This document shows positions 33,169-40,128 of a DNA stretch of 40,128 bases, piece after piece. The notes beneath the pieces were generated by a model. It did no database searches, was not told the DNA's origin, and saw only the letters and a program-made list of their open reading frames with translations. Position 1 is the first letter of the stretch. Each line of letters starts with the position of its first letter. The DNA comes from Parahoeflea olei (GTDB lineage: Bacteria; Pseudomonadota; Alphaproteobacteria; Rhizobiales; Rhizobiaceae): assembly GCF_001703635.1 (NCBI RefSeq), contig NZ_LQZT01000016.1:1-40128 (forward strand). Direction: 5' to 3'. The position numbers and the translations under genes are program-made.

Positions 33169-34560
33169 TTACCCCGCGATCAGCCGGGGCAGCCAGGTGA
33201 CGATTTCCGGGAACAGGAACAGGATCGCGATCGCCACGATCTGCAGCACCACGAAGGGCAGGATGCCTTTGTAGATGGCGCTGGTGGCGAGCCCTTCCGG
33301 GGCGACGCCGCGCAGGTAGAACAGCGCGAAGCCGAACGGCGGCGTCAGGAACGAGGTCTGCAGGTTCACGCCCACCAGCACGCCGAGCCAGATCGGGTCG
33401 ACATCGAGCGCGAGCAGCACAGGTGCCGTGATCGGGATCACGATGAAGATGATCTCGAACGTGTCGAGGATGAAGCCCAGGAAGAACATGATCACCATCA
33501 CCACCGCGACCGCGGCAAGCGGCCCGCCGGGCAGGTTGCTCAGGAACTCGTGCACCAGATTGTCCCCGCCCATCATCCGGAACACCACCGAGAACACCGA
33601 GGCGCCGAGCAGGATGACGAACACCATGCTGGTGATCGTGGCGGTGGAAATCACGGTTTCCCTGAGGATGGTGAAGGACAGTCGCCAGCGCAGGGCTGCG
33701 AGCAGCATGGCGCCGACCGCGCCCACGGACGCGGCTTCGGTGGGGGTGGCGATGCCGCCCAGGATCGAGCCGAGCACGGCAAGGATCAGGACCAGCGGCG
33801 GCACCAGCGCGACCAGCACTTCCTTTGCGAGGTCGCCGCGTTCGTCGGCCGGCACCGGCGTGGCCGGGCACGAGGCCGGATCCGTGACCGCCTTGAACAG
33901 CACCCACAGAAGATAGAGCGACACCAGCAACAGGCCCGGCAGCAGCGCGCCCGCGAACAGGTCGCCCACAGACACCGGAACCGGGGCGAAATTGCCCTTG
34001 GCCATCTGCACCTGGCTGTTGATGCCCGACAGCATGTCGCCCATGAAGATCAGCACCGTCGAGGGCGGAATGATCTGTCCGAGCGTTCCGCTGGCGCAGA
34101 TCACGCCGGTGGCGAGCTTCGGGTTGTAGCCGGCGCGCAGCATGGCGGGTAGCGAGATCAGCCCCATGGTGACCACGGTGGCGCCGACGACGCCGGTGGA
34201 GGCGGCGAGCATCGCGCCCACCAGGATCACCGAGAAGCCCAGGCCCCCGCGCAGGTTGCCGAACAGCTTGCCCATGGTCATTAGCAGTTGCTCGGCGATC
34301 TGGCTGCGTTCGAGCATCACCCCCATGAAGATGAACAGCGGCACCGCCACCAGCACCTCGTTGGTCATGAAGCCGATATAGCGGTTGGGGAGCGAGCCGA
34401 AATTCGAGGGATCGAACACGCCGAGCGCCAGGCCCACCGAGCCGAACAGCAGCGACACGCCCGCAAGCGAGAAGGCGACGGGGAAGCCGATCAGCAGGAA
34501 GCCGATCACGCCGAAGAACATCAGGGCGGCGAGGAGTTCGCCGATCAGCACGGGATCCAT
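33169..34560 (-). CDS. TRAP transporter large permease (DctM type)
   Basis: A 463-residue multi-helix permease subunit. Longer than the other DctM in this window, it matches the larger subgroup that pairs with TakP-like binding proteins. Signatures are LIGFPVAFSLAGVSLLFGSVG near the N-terminus (family start), AASTGVVGATVVTMG, and VGVNLQTSFLTPPFGFALFYL near the C-terminus. The ATG at 34560 overlaps the small-permease stop (TGATG); the GTG at 34563 is an alternative. The 3' end faces the TakP-like gene across the IS. Confidence 0.93.
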   Translation of the reverse strand: MDPVLIGELLAALMFFGVIGFLLIGFPVAFSLAGVSLLFGSVGLALGVFDPSNFGSLPNRYIGFMTNEVLVAVPLFIFMGVMLERSQIAEQLLMTMGKLFGNLRGGLGFSVILVGAMLAASTGVVGATVVTMGLISLPAMLRAGYNPKLATGVICASGTLGQIIPPSTVLIFMGDMLSGINSQVQMAKGNFAPVPVSVGDLFAGALLPGLLLVSLYLLWVLFKAVTDPASCPATPVPADERGDLAKEVLVALVPPLVLILAVLGSILGGIATPTEAASVGAVGAMLLAALRWRLSFTILRETVISTATITSMVFVILLGASVFSVVFRMMGGDNLVHEFLSNLPGGPLAAVAVVMVIMFFLGFILDTFEIIFIVIPITAPVLLALDVDPIWLGVLVGVNLQTSFLTPPFGFALFYLRGVAPEGLATSAIYKGILPFVVLQIVAIAILFLFPEIVTWLPRLIAG

Positions 34561-35138
34561 CACAGGCCTCCCACGGTGTGGTCGGCCGGGGTCTGGTCGG
34601 TCCGGTAGCGGATCGATTCGGGCACCAGCTCGGAATTGCCCGACAGCACCAGCACCGAGCGGATCGCCATCGCGATGCCCTGCAGCGCAATCAGCGCCGC
34701 GAAGGCCAGGATGAAGCTCTTGAGGATATAGAGGCCAGGCATGCCGCCGACATTGGCCGAGGCTTCCCGGTAGCCCCAGGACCGGATCACGAAGGGCAGC
34801 GAATAGGTGTAGACCACCCAGGTGAAGGGCAGCAGGAAAAGCACCACGCCGATCAGGTCGGCGATGGCCCGGGTGCGGATGCCCGCGGGACGGTAGAAGA
34901 TGTCGACGCGGACATGATCGTCACGTAAGAGCGCGAAGCCCGCCACCGCCATGAACATGGCGCCGTTGAGCCAGACATAGAGATCCTGCATCCAAAGATG
35001 GCTGACAGAAAACAGGTAGCGTTGCACCACGACGGTGAAGCAGACGACGACGATGGCGAGCGCAAGCCACGAGAAACTGCGGCCGATCAGAAGGTTGACT
35101 GCGCATATCAGTGAGGCGACCCAGGCAAGAAAGCGCAA
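34560..35138 (-). CDS. TRAP transporter small permease (DctQ type), TTG start
   Basis: A 192-residue, four-helix membrane subunit (about 3-20, 24-42, 55-72, 88-112, 135-160 hydrophobic). SVSHLWMQDLYVWLNGAMF is the family core. The start is a TTG at 35138 with an unusually purine-rich ribosome site, GGGAGGGGGAAA, four to five bases upstream. No ATG is available at a family-like position. It is the first gene of the permease pair. The 282 bp upstream (35139-35420) hold its promoter and no gene. Confidence 0.88.
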   Translation of the reverse strand: MRFLAWVASLICAVNLLIGRSFSWLALAIVVVCFTVVVQRYLFSVSHLWMQDLYVWLNGAMFMAVAGFALLRDDHVRVDIFYRPAGIRTRAIADLIGVVLFLLPFTWVVYTYSLPFVIRSWGYREASANVGGMPGLYILKSFILAFAALIALQGIAMAIRSVLVLSGNSELVPESIRYRTDQTPADHTVGGL

Positions 35139-35420
35139 AATTTCCCCCTCCCATTGTTTGTTTCGTTCTTTATGTGGCCTTCAATCAAAGCGCGGAACGC
35201 AAAAGTCAAGGTTCGCTTCCGTTCGTGCGACAAAACCGACCGCATCTGGCGCGGCGCCATTGCGCCGGCGCAACATGGCCGCACCGGCGTCGGCGGGGCG
35301 TGCCAGCACCTGCCCGGATCGGGGTCGCGACCGGCAGCGAGGGGAGGGCTCGGCCGGGTCTGCCGCTGCCGGACGGGACCGGTTGTCGGGTTGTCGCGGG
35401 TGGAGGGGGCGCGTGGCCTG

Positions 35421-36635
35421 TCAGAAGCCTTCGCCTTCCTCCTGGATCACCTTCAGGCCCCCGTCGACGATGCGGTGGACGATCATGCGCCTTTCGATCC
35501 GGCCATCCGCGCGAAACCGGAACAGCCCGGTCGCGGCGCGGAAGCCTTGCGCCGATGTGAGGTTCCTGGCCGTGATCGCCTCCGGTCCGGACGCGCGCAC
35601 CAGCCCCGCCGCGATGGCGATCGCATCGTAGCCGATCGCCGCGTCATAGCTCGGGGCCCGGCCATACTTGGCCTGGAAGCGGGTCGCGATTACGCGCAGA
35701 TCCGTTGTCGAGGGCGTCGCCACGATCAGCCCCTGCGCCGTCGGTCGCTTGTACATGGCTTCGGGAAGCAGAGAGGTGGCGACCGCCGTGGCGATGGTCT
35801 CGCCGAAATCGCCGGTCGCCAGAATGTCGATCACCTGGCCGATCGTCTCGCCGCCGCCGAGCAGCACCACCGCATTGGCCTTGGCGAACAGCGGCTTGGC
35901 CCGCGCAAAGGCGGCCTTCAGGTTGGCGCCGCCCGCCGGATAGGGCACGAGCCCGACGGTGGTGCCGCCTTTCAGGCGGATGCCGTCCTGCAGGCGCTTC
36001 AGGTCGTCGGCGGAAAACGAGGTTTCATGGACCACGGCGATGTTCTTCTGTTTCGCCGCCACCGCCGCGCCCGCGCCCTCGATGGCGCTGTCAACCGCAT
36101 CGCCATAGAGCGGCCAGACGCCGGGACCGCCGGCGGGGCTGTCGGCAACCAGCGACAGGATCGGCGGACGCGCGGCGCTGCCGGTTCCCGCGACGATCTG
36201 GCGGACGTCGCCATTGCTGGCGGGGCCGACGATCAGCTTGCTGCCCGCGGCACCGGCGGCCTGGACCTTGGCCGCCGCCTGGCCCGAATCCGAGGCGAAG
36301 GCCTCGATGTCGAGACCGAGCTGGCCTGCGCCCAGATCATCCAGCGCCAGCTTCGCGCCATCGGCGATGTCGGCCGCCCTGGTCCGCATCGCGCTGTCCG
36401 TGGGCAGCAGCAGCGTGATCCGGACCGGGCCGCTGCCATAGCTGGAACTGGCAAGGGCCGCGGGGGCGGATTTGGCGCTTTCGAGTCCGTCGCCGAGCCC
36501 TCCCGCCTGGCAGCCTGCCAGCCCGAGCGCGGCTCCGAGGCAAATCCGGCGCAGGGCGGATGTCAGATCGACCCGCCGCGCCGTGCCCGGCGCGCCACGC
36601 CCCGGGTGAGGTTGATCCACGGCCCTCGACGTCAT
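35421..36635 (-). CDS. LpoA/LivK-like lipoprotein (penicillin-binding protein activator type)
   Basis: From the ATG at 36635 this is a 404-residue lipoprotein. A lipobox LAGC is visible at about residues 39-42, preceded by a hydrophobic stretch (ICLGAALGLAGC). The rest is a type I periplasmic-binding fold: ITLLLPTDSAMRTRAADIADGA-type start, then SKLIVGPASNGD, IAVVHETSF and YDAAIGYDAIAIAAG. In rhizobia such proteins are annotated as penicillin-binding protein activators, and a role in peptidoglycan synthesis is family-based inference. The frame stays open to 36725, and an ATG at 36704 with AGGA upstream is another possible start. It is co-directional with the secretion genes upstream. Confidence 0.72.
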   Translation of the reverse strand: MTSRAVDQPHPGRGAPGTARRVDLTSALRRICLGAALGLAGCQAGGLGDGLESAKSAPAALASSSYGSGPVRITLLLPTDSAMRTRAADIADGAKLALDDLGAGQLGLDIEAFASDSGQAAAKVQAAGAAGSKLIVGPASNGDVRQIVAGTGSAARPPILSLVADSPAGGPGVWPLYGDAVDSAIEGAGAAVAAKQKNIAVVHETSFSADDLKRLQDGIRLKGGTTVGLVPYPAGGANLKAAFARAKPLFAKANAVVLLGGGETIGQVIDILATGDFGETIATAVATSLLPEAMYKRPTAQGLIVATPSTTDLRVIATRFQAKYGRAPSYDAAIGYDAIAIAAGLVRASGPEAITARNLTSAQGFRAATGLFRFRADGRIERRMIVHRIVDGGLKVIQEEGEGF

Positions 36636-36751
36636 GCGGAGCAGGGCTCCGAGGAGATAACCGCGGCGTCTTCCGCCGCAGGCGCGCGCGCCGACAGCCG
36701 GCATGGGGGTTTCCTGCTCACGCATCGCCGCCGGCCTTTCCCGGACAAGTC

Positions 36752-38044
36752 CTATCTCTCGGTAAGTGCTTCATAGCGTGCCTTGCTCAATGGCTTGATG
36801 AGATAGTCGAGAACGGTCTTTTCCCCCGTCAGGATCTCCACCGAGGCGATCATGCCGGGCCGGATGGCGTGTTTCTCTTCGCCCTTGCCCAGTTGCGAAT
36901 TTCCGGTCTGGACCAGCACCTGGTAATAGGTTTCGCCGGTCTCCGGATTGACGATGCTGTCGGCCGAGATGTTGGAAACGGTGCCTTCGAGGCCGCCATA
37001 GATGGAAAAGTCGTAGGCCGTCAGCTTGACCAGCGCCTTCTGCCCGGGCTGGACGAAGGCCACGTCGCGCGGCGAGATCCGCGCCTCCACCAGCAGCTTC
37101 TCGGTCACCGGCACGACGCCCGCGACGATTGCGCCGGGCTGCAGGAAGGCGCCGATGGTGTTGACCTCCAGCGTGTTGACGATGCCGTCCACCGGCGAGA
37201 CGATGTCGGTGCGGCGGACGCGGTCCTGCGCGCCGGTGATCGTCGCCTGCAGCACGCTCGCATCGGCCAGCGTGTCGCCCAGTTCCCGGCGGGCTTCCTG
37301 CTTGAACTGGGAATCGAGTTCCTGGACCTGCAGCTCGGCCTCGTGCAGCGCGCTTTCGAGCCGCTTGAGGCTCTGGCTGACATTCTCGCGCTGCCCCTTC
37401 TGCTGGGCGATCTCGCGGTCGAGCCGCAGAAGGTCGATCTCGGGGTGGAGCTTGCGTTTGACCAGCGGGGCGATCTTGTCGCGCTCGTTGAGCATGGTGT
37501 CGATCACCAGCCCGGTCTGCTCGATATTGGAGCGGGCTTCGCCGATCTCGTCGAGCCGCTGCTGCCGCCGGGCCTCGAGCACCTGCAGCTTGTTGCGATA
37601 GTTCTCGCGCCGGGCCGCCAGCAGGTTGGCCTCGTTGTCGCAGATGCTGGCCGAGACGCGCCGGGTCTGTTCCGGACAGACGAAATCCGTCTCGAACAGG
37701 CCGGTGATTTCCAACTGCAACCGGGCGATGCGGGCCTGCAAGGCATCGTAGCGGGCTTCCGATTCCCCGAGCGAGGCGAGATTGCCCGAACTGTCGAGCC
37801 GGACCAGCAGGTCGCCCTTCTTGACCACCTGGCCGATGGTGACGGCGATGTCCTGCACCACCCCCGGTTCGCTCGACTGCACGACCTGCGTCTTCGACAG
37901 CGGGATCACCTTGCCGTCGCCGCGGGCGATCTCGTCGACATGGGCAAGTGCGGCCCAGACCAGGAACGCGACCACCGCGAGGAGGCAGATCCACACGATG
38001 TAGCGCGACATCACGGGAGGGCTGTCCTGATTGACGCCGGCCAT
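36752..38044 (-). CDS. HlyD-family type I secretion adaptor
   Basis: A 430-residue membrane-fusion protein linking an inner-membrane ABC exporter to a TolC-type channel. One N-terminal membrane helix (about 13-33) is followed by the lipoyl half (GKVIPLSKTQVVQSSEPGVV), a long coiled-coil hairpin (about 120-270, rich in Q, R, E, L), and the second lipoyl and beta-barrel part. The C-terminal EILTGEKTVLDYLIKPLSKA is characteristic of this family. The ATG at 38044 overlaps the ABC gene stop (TGATG), so the two are made together. Confidence 0.92.
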   Translation of the reverse strand: MAGVNQDSPPVMSRYIVWICLLAVVAFLVWAALAHVDEIARGDGKVIPLSKTQVVQSSEPGVVQDIAVTIGQVVKKGDLLVRLDSSGNLASLGESEARYDALQARIARLQLEITGLFETDFVCPEQTRRVSASICDNEANLLAARRENYRNKLQVLEARRQQRLDEIGEARSNIEQTGLVIDTMLNERDKIAPLVKRKLHPEIDLLRLDREIAQQKGQRENVSQSLKRLESALHEAELQVQELDSQFKQEARRELGDTLADASVLQATITGAQDRVRRTDIVSPVDGIVNTLEVNTIGAFLQPGAIVAGVVPVTEKLLVEARISPRDVAFVQPGQKALVKLTAYDFSIYGGLEGTVSNISADSIVNPETGETYYQVLVQTGNSQLGKGEEKHAIRPGMIASVEILTGEKTVLDYLIKPLSKARYEALTER

Positions 38045-40128
38045 CACTGAACCCCGTTGGCTTTGCGCTGCAGCGCGGCGATCACCTGCTCCTTGGGACC
38101 GTCGGCCAGCACCTTGCCGTTTTCGACAACGATCAGGCGGTCGATCAGCTCGAGCATGCTGTAGCGATGGGTGGAGAGAACCAGGGTCACCTCCGGGCTG
38201 ATCGCCTGCCGCAGGCAGCCGATCAGGTGGCGCTCGCTCGCCAGGTCCATCGCCCCCGACGGCTCGTCGAGGAAAATGATCTTCGGCGTGCCCAGCAGCA
38301 GCCGGGCGATGGCGACCGACTGCTTCTGGCCTGCGGACAGATTGCTGCCGTTCTCGCCGACCTGCATGTCGAAGCCGCGCGGATGCCGTGCGATGAAGCT
38401 TTCGATGCCGACCTTGCGGGCGACGGCGATCAGATCCTCGTCCGATGCGCCCGGATTGCCCATCAGCAGGTTGTCCTTCACCGAGCCCGAGAACAGGTCG
38501 CTGGTCTGCCCCGCCACCGCCACCGCCGAGCGGACCTCGGAGGGGTGGAACTGCTGCATGTCGATGCCGTCGATCAGCACGCGCCCCTCATGCGGCTGGT
38601 AAAGCCGCGACATCAGCCGGCCGATGGTGGTCTTGCCCGAGCCGATCTTGCCGATGATGCCGACCTTTTCGCCGGCCCGGATCGAAAAGGACAGGCCGTC
38701 GAGCGCGTCCTGGTCGGCCTGCGGGTAGCGGAAATGCACGTTTTCGAAGGCGATGTCGCCCCGGGTGATGACGCGGTTGACGAAGCCCGACGTCACCGGC
38801 GTGTCCTCCGGCTGCTCCATGATCCGGTCGAGAATGCGCAGCGACATCAGGGCCTGGCGGAAGCGCGCGAGCGTCATCGCCAGCTGCCCCAGCGGGCTGA
38901 TCGCGCGGCCCGACAGGATCACCGAGGCGATGATGGCGCCGGTGGTGACTTCGCCTTCGCGGAACAGATAGGCGCCGGTCAGGATGATGCCGACGGTCAC
39001 CATCTGCTGGACGAACTGCGTGGCGTTGACGGCCAGGGCCGAAACGCTCTTGATCCTCTCGCTGGTGGCCGAGCTGTTGATGGTCAGGTCGCGCCAGCGC
39101 TTGAGCAGCAGCCCCTCGGCCCGCAGCCCCTTGACGGTTTCCGTCGTGTAGATGGTTTCCACCAGCATCGATTGCCGCAGCGCGGCCTCGTTGGCCGCCG
39201 CCGCGACCCGGCGGCTGATCAGCGACTGCGCGGCAAGGCCGATGACGATCACGGCCAGCACGGCCAAGGCCGGCACAAAGGCCAGCGGGCCGCCGATCGA
39301 ATAGACGACGGCGATGAAGATGAAGACGAAACAGGTGTCGATCAGCGTGGCGATGGTGTTGGAGGTGAAGAACTCGCGCACGAACTCGTATTGCGAGACC
39401 CGGCTCACATACTCGCCCGTCGACATCGCGCGTGCCGACAGCGAGGTGTTCATCACCTTCTGGAACAGCAGATAGGCGATCTTCAGGTCGATCTTGCGCC
39501 CGGTGTAGTCGATCAGCGAGGCTCGGGCGAATTTCAGCAGAAAATCGAACAGGAAGGCGATGCTGATCCCGGCGGCGAGCACCCACAGGGTCGAGATCGC
39601 CTCGTTCGGCAGAACCCGGTCATAGACATTCATGACGAACAGCGGCGAGGCCAGCGCAAGAATGTTGATGAAAAGCGCGGCGAAGGCCACGCGCAGGAAG
39701 GAGCGCCAGAACGGTCGCGCCGCCGCAGCCAGCCAGTGCTGCTTTTCGATCGTGCCTGCATGAAGGGCGCCGGCCTCTTCGCGGTTGTTCAGGTAGACCT
39801 TCCTGAAATCCATGACGTCGGGCGCGAAGTCGCTTTCCCGCGCCCGCAGATCGAGGCTGCGGCGGGCGGGCGGGGTCTTTCCCTCAATGCAGGTGAAGGA
39901 TCCGTCGTCATTGGCGGCAAGCACCGGGATGAAGCCGCCCTCGCGGGTCCTGACCAGCGCCGGCAGATCGGCATTGCCGCCGAACAGGTCGGCGAGCCGG
40001 ATGGTCGCGACATCGAGGCCGATCCGGTTGGCGACCTCGCGCACGGTGTCGATATCCGCCGCCTCGAGCTGGTCGTCCGGAATTCCGGAAAACAGCACCG
40101 TGGGCGATCCGCTGCGCTCGAAGTGAAC
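38044..40128 (-). CDS. Type I secretion ABC permease/ATPase, 5' end beyond window
   Basis: The exporter of a type I secretion system (LapB/HlyB-like). The reading frame is open through the window's right edge, so the N-terminus is missing. Numbering from an internal GTG at 40098, there is a degenerate peptidase-C39-like domain (about 1-95), then six membrane helices (about 135-400), then the ATPase with Walker A GKIGSGKTT (483-491), signature LSAGQ (587-591), Walker B IIFLDE (607-612) and H-loop STHR. No cysteine protease triad is visible in the N-terminal domain, as in RTX-type exporters that do not cleave their substrate. The secreted substrate gene is not in the window; it may lie to the right. 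Confidence 0.92.
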   Translation of the reverse strand, partial: VHFERSGSPTVLFSGIPDDQLEAADIDTVREVANRIGLDVATIRLADLFGGNADLPALVRTREGGFIPVLAANDDGSFTCIEGKTPPARRSLDLRARESDFAPDVMDFRKVYLNNREEAGALHAGTIEKQHWLAAAARPFWRSFLRVAFAALFINILALASPLFVMNVYDRVLPNEAISTLWVLAAGISIAFLFDFLLKFARASLIDYTGRKIDLKIAYLLFQKVMNTSLSARAMSTGEYVSRVSQYEFVREFFTSNTIATLIDTCFVFIFIAVVYSIGGPLAFVPALAVLAVIVIGLAAQSLISRRVAAAANEAALRQSMLVETIYTTETVKGLRAEGLLLKRWRDLTINSSATSERIKSVSALAVNATQFVQQMVTVGIILTGAYLFREGEVTTGAIIASVILSGRAISPLGQLAMTLARFRQALMSLRILDRIMEQPEDTPVTSGFVNRVITRGDIAFENVHFRYPQADQDALDGLSFSIRAGEKVGIIGKIGSGKTTIGRLMSRLYQPHEGRVLIDGIDMQQFHPSEVRSAVAVAGQTSDLFSGSVKDNLLMGNPGASDEDLIAVARKVGIESFIARHPRGFDMQVGENGSNLSAGQKQSVAIARLLLGTPKIIFLDEPSGAMDLASERHLIGCLRQAISPEVTLVLSTHRYSMLELIDRLIVVENGKVLADGPKEQVIAALQRKANGVQ

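Noticed and set aside
33059..34690. Minus-strand 543-codon frame overlapping the DctM gene
   Set aside because: It is a different frame of the same strand, with arginine-rich nonsense; the DctM frame has clear membrane segments and family motifs.
36560..38050. Plus-strand 496-codon open frame opposite the HlyD adaptor
   Set aside because: Shadow of the adaptor gene; composition is typical of antisense frames in GC-rich DNA.

Overview
The window is GC-rich, densely coded chromosomal DNA from an alphaproteobacterium, most likely a member of the Hyphomicrobiales (Rhizobiales; Phyllobacteriaceae/Rhizobiaceae-like). The basis is codon use, the Lrp-hppD pair, a fused L-carnitine dehydrogenase/thioesterase, two TRAP transporters, and a short palindromic intergenic repeat typical of rhizobial genomes. 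The genus cannot be fixed from the sequence alone. No tRNA, rRNA or CRISPR was seen.

Left part (1-9.3 kb): an MBL-fold hydrolase and an Lrp/AsnC regulator on the minus strand, divergent from hppD. Then comes an abrupt junction near 3093-3098, where ilvE (minus) and the carnitine dehydrogenase gene (plus) have both lost their 5' parts, head to head. Downstream the plus strand carries what looks like the rest of a gamma-butyrobetaine/carnitine operon: SDR, acyl-CoA dehydrogenase, NDP-forming CoA ligase and a CaiD-like hydratase. A palindromic repeat pair sits inside it.

Middle (9.4-18.6 kb): an exported LprI-like protein, an agmatinase-family ureohydrolase, a membrane-anchored endonuclease/exonuclease/phosphatase protein, a minus-strand gabT-gabD pair coupled through TAATG (GABA to succinate), and a GH2 beta-mannosidase divergent from a DapA-family lyase gene.

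Centre right (19.7-29.9 kb): a lone DUF4405 membrane cytochrome, three tandem hairpins, then a tightly packed catabolic operon. Its order is TRAP solute-binding protein (frameshifted), KdgF-like cupin, TRAP small and large permeases, IclR regulator, hydantoinase/oxoprolinase A and B, and, after two hairpins, an AMP-forming acyl-CoA ligase. Start/stop overlaps and nested GTTTCA/TGAAAC inverted repeats before the first gene suggest one IclR-controlled unit that imports a substrate, processes it with HyuAB and activates the product with CoA. Its substrate cannot be read from the sequence, and this is the best candidate for an undescribed pathway.

Right part (30.4-40.1 kb): a TakP-like, Tat-exported TRAP binding protein (plus) converges on its probable small and large permeases (minus). 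Between them a 1538-bp IS1182-type element has inserted at the shared terminator hairpin, duplicating a 23-bp palindrome. Its transposase has a late nonsense codon. The window ends with a minus-strand type I secretion ABC transporter (running off the right edge), its HlyD adaptor, and an LpoA/LivK-like lipoprotein gene.
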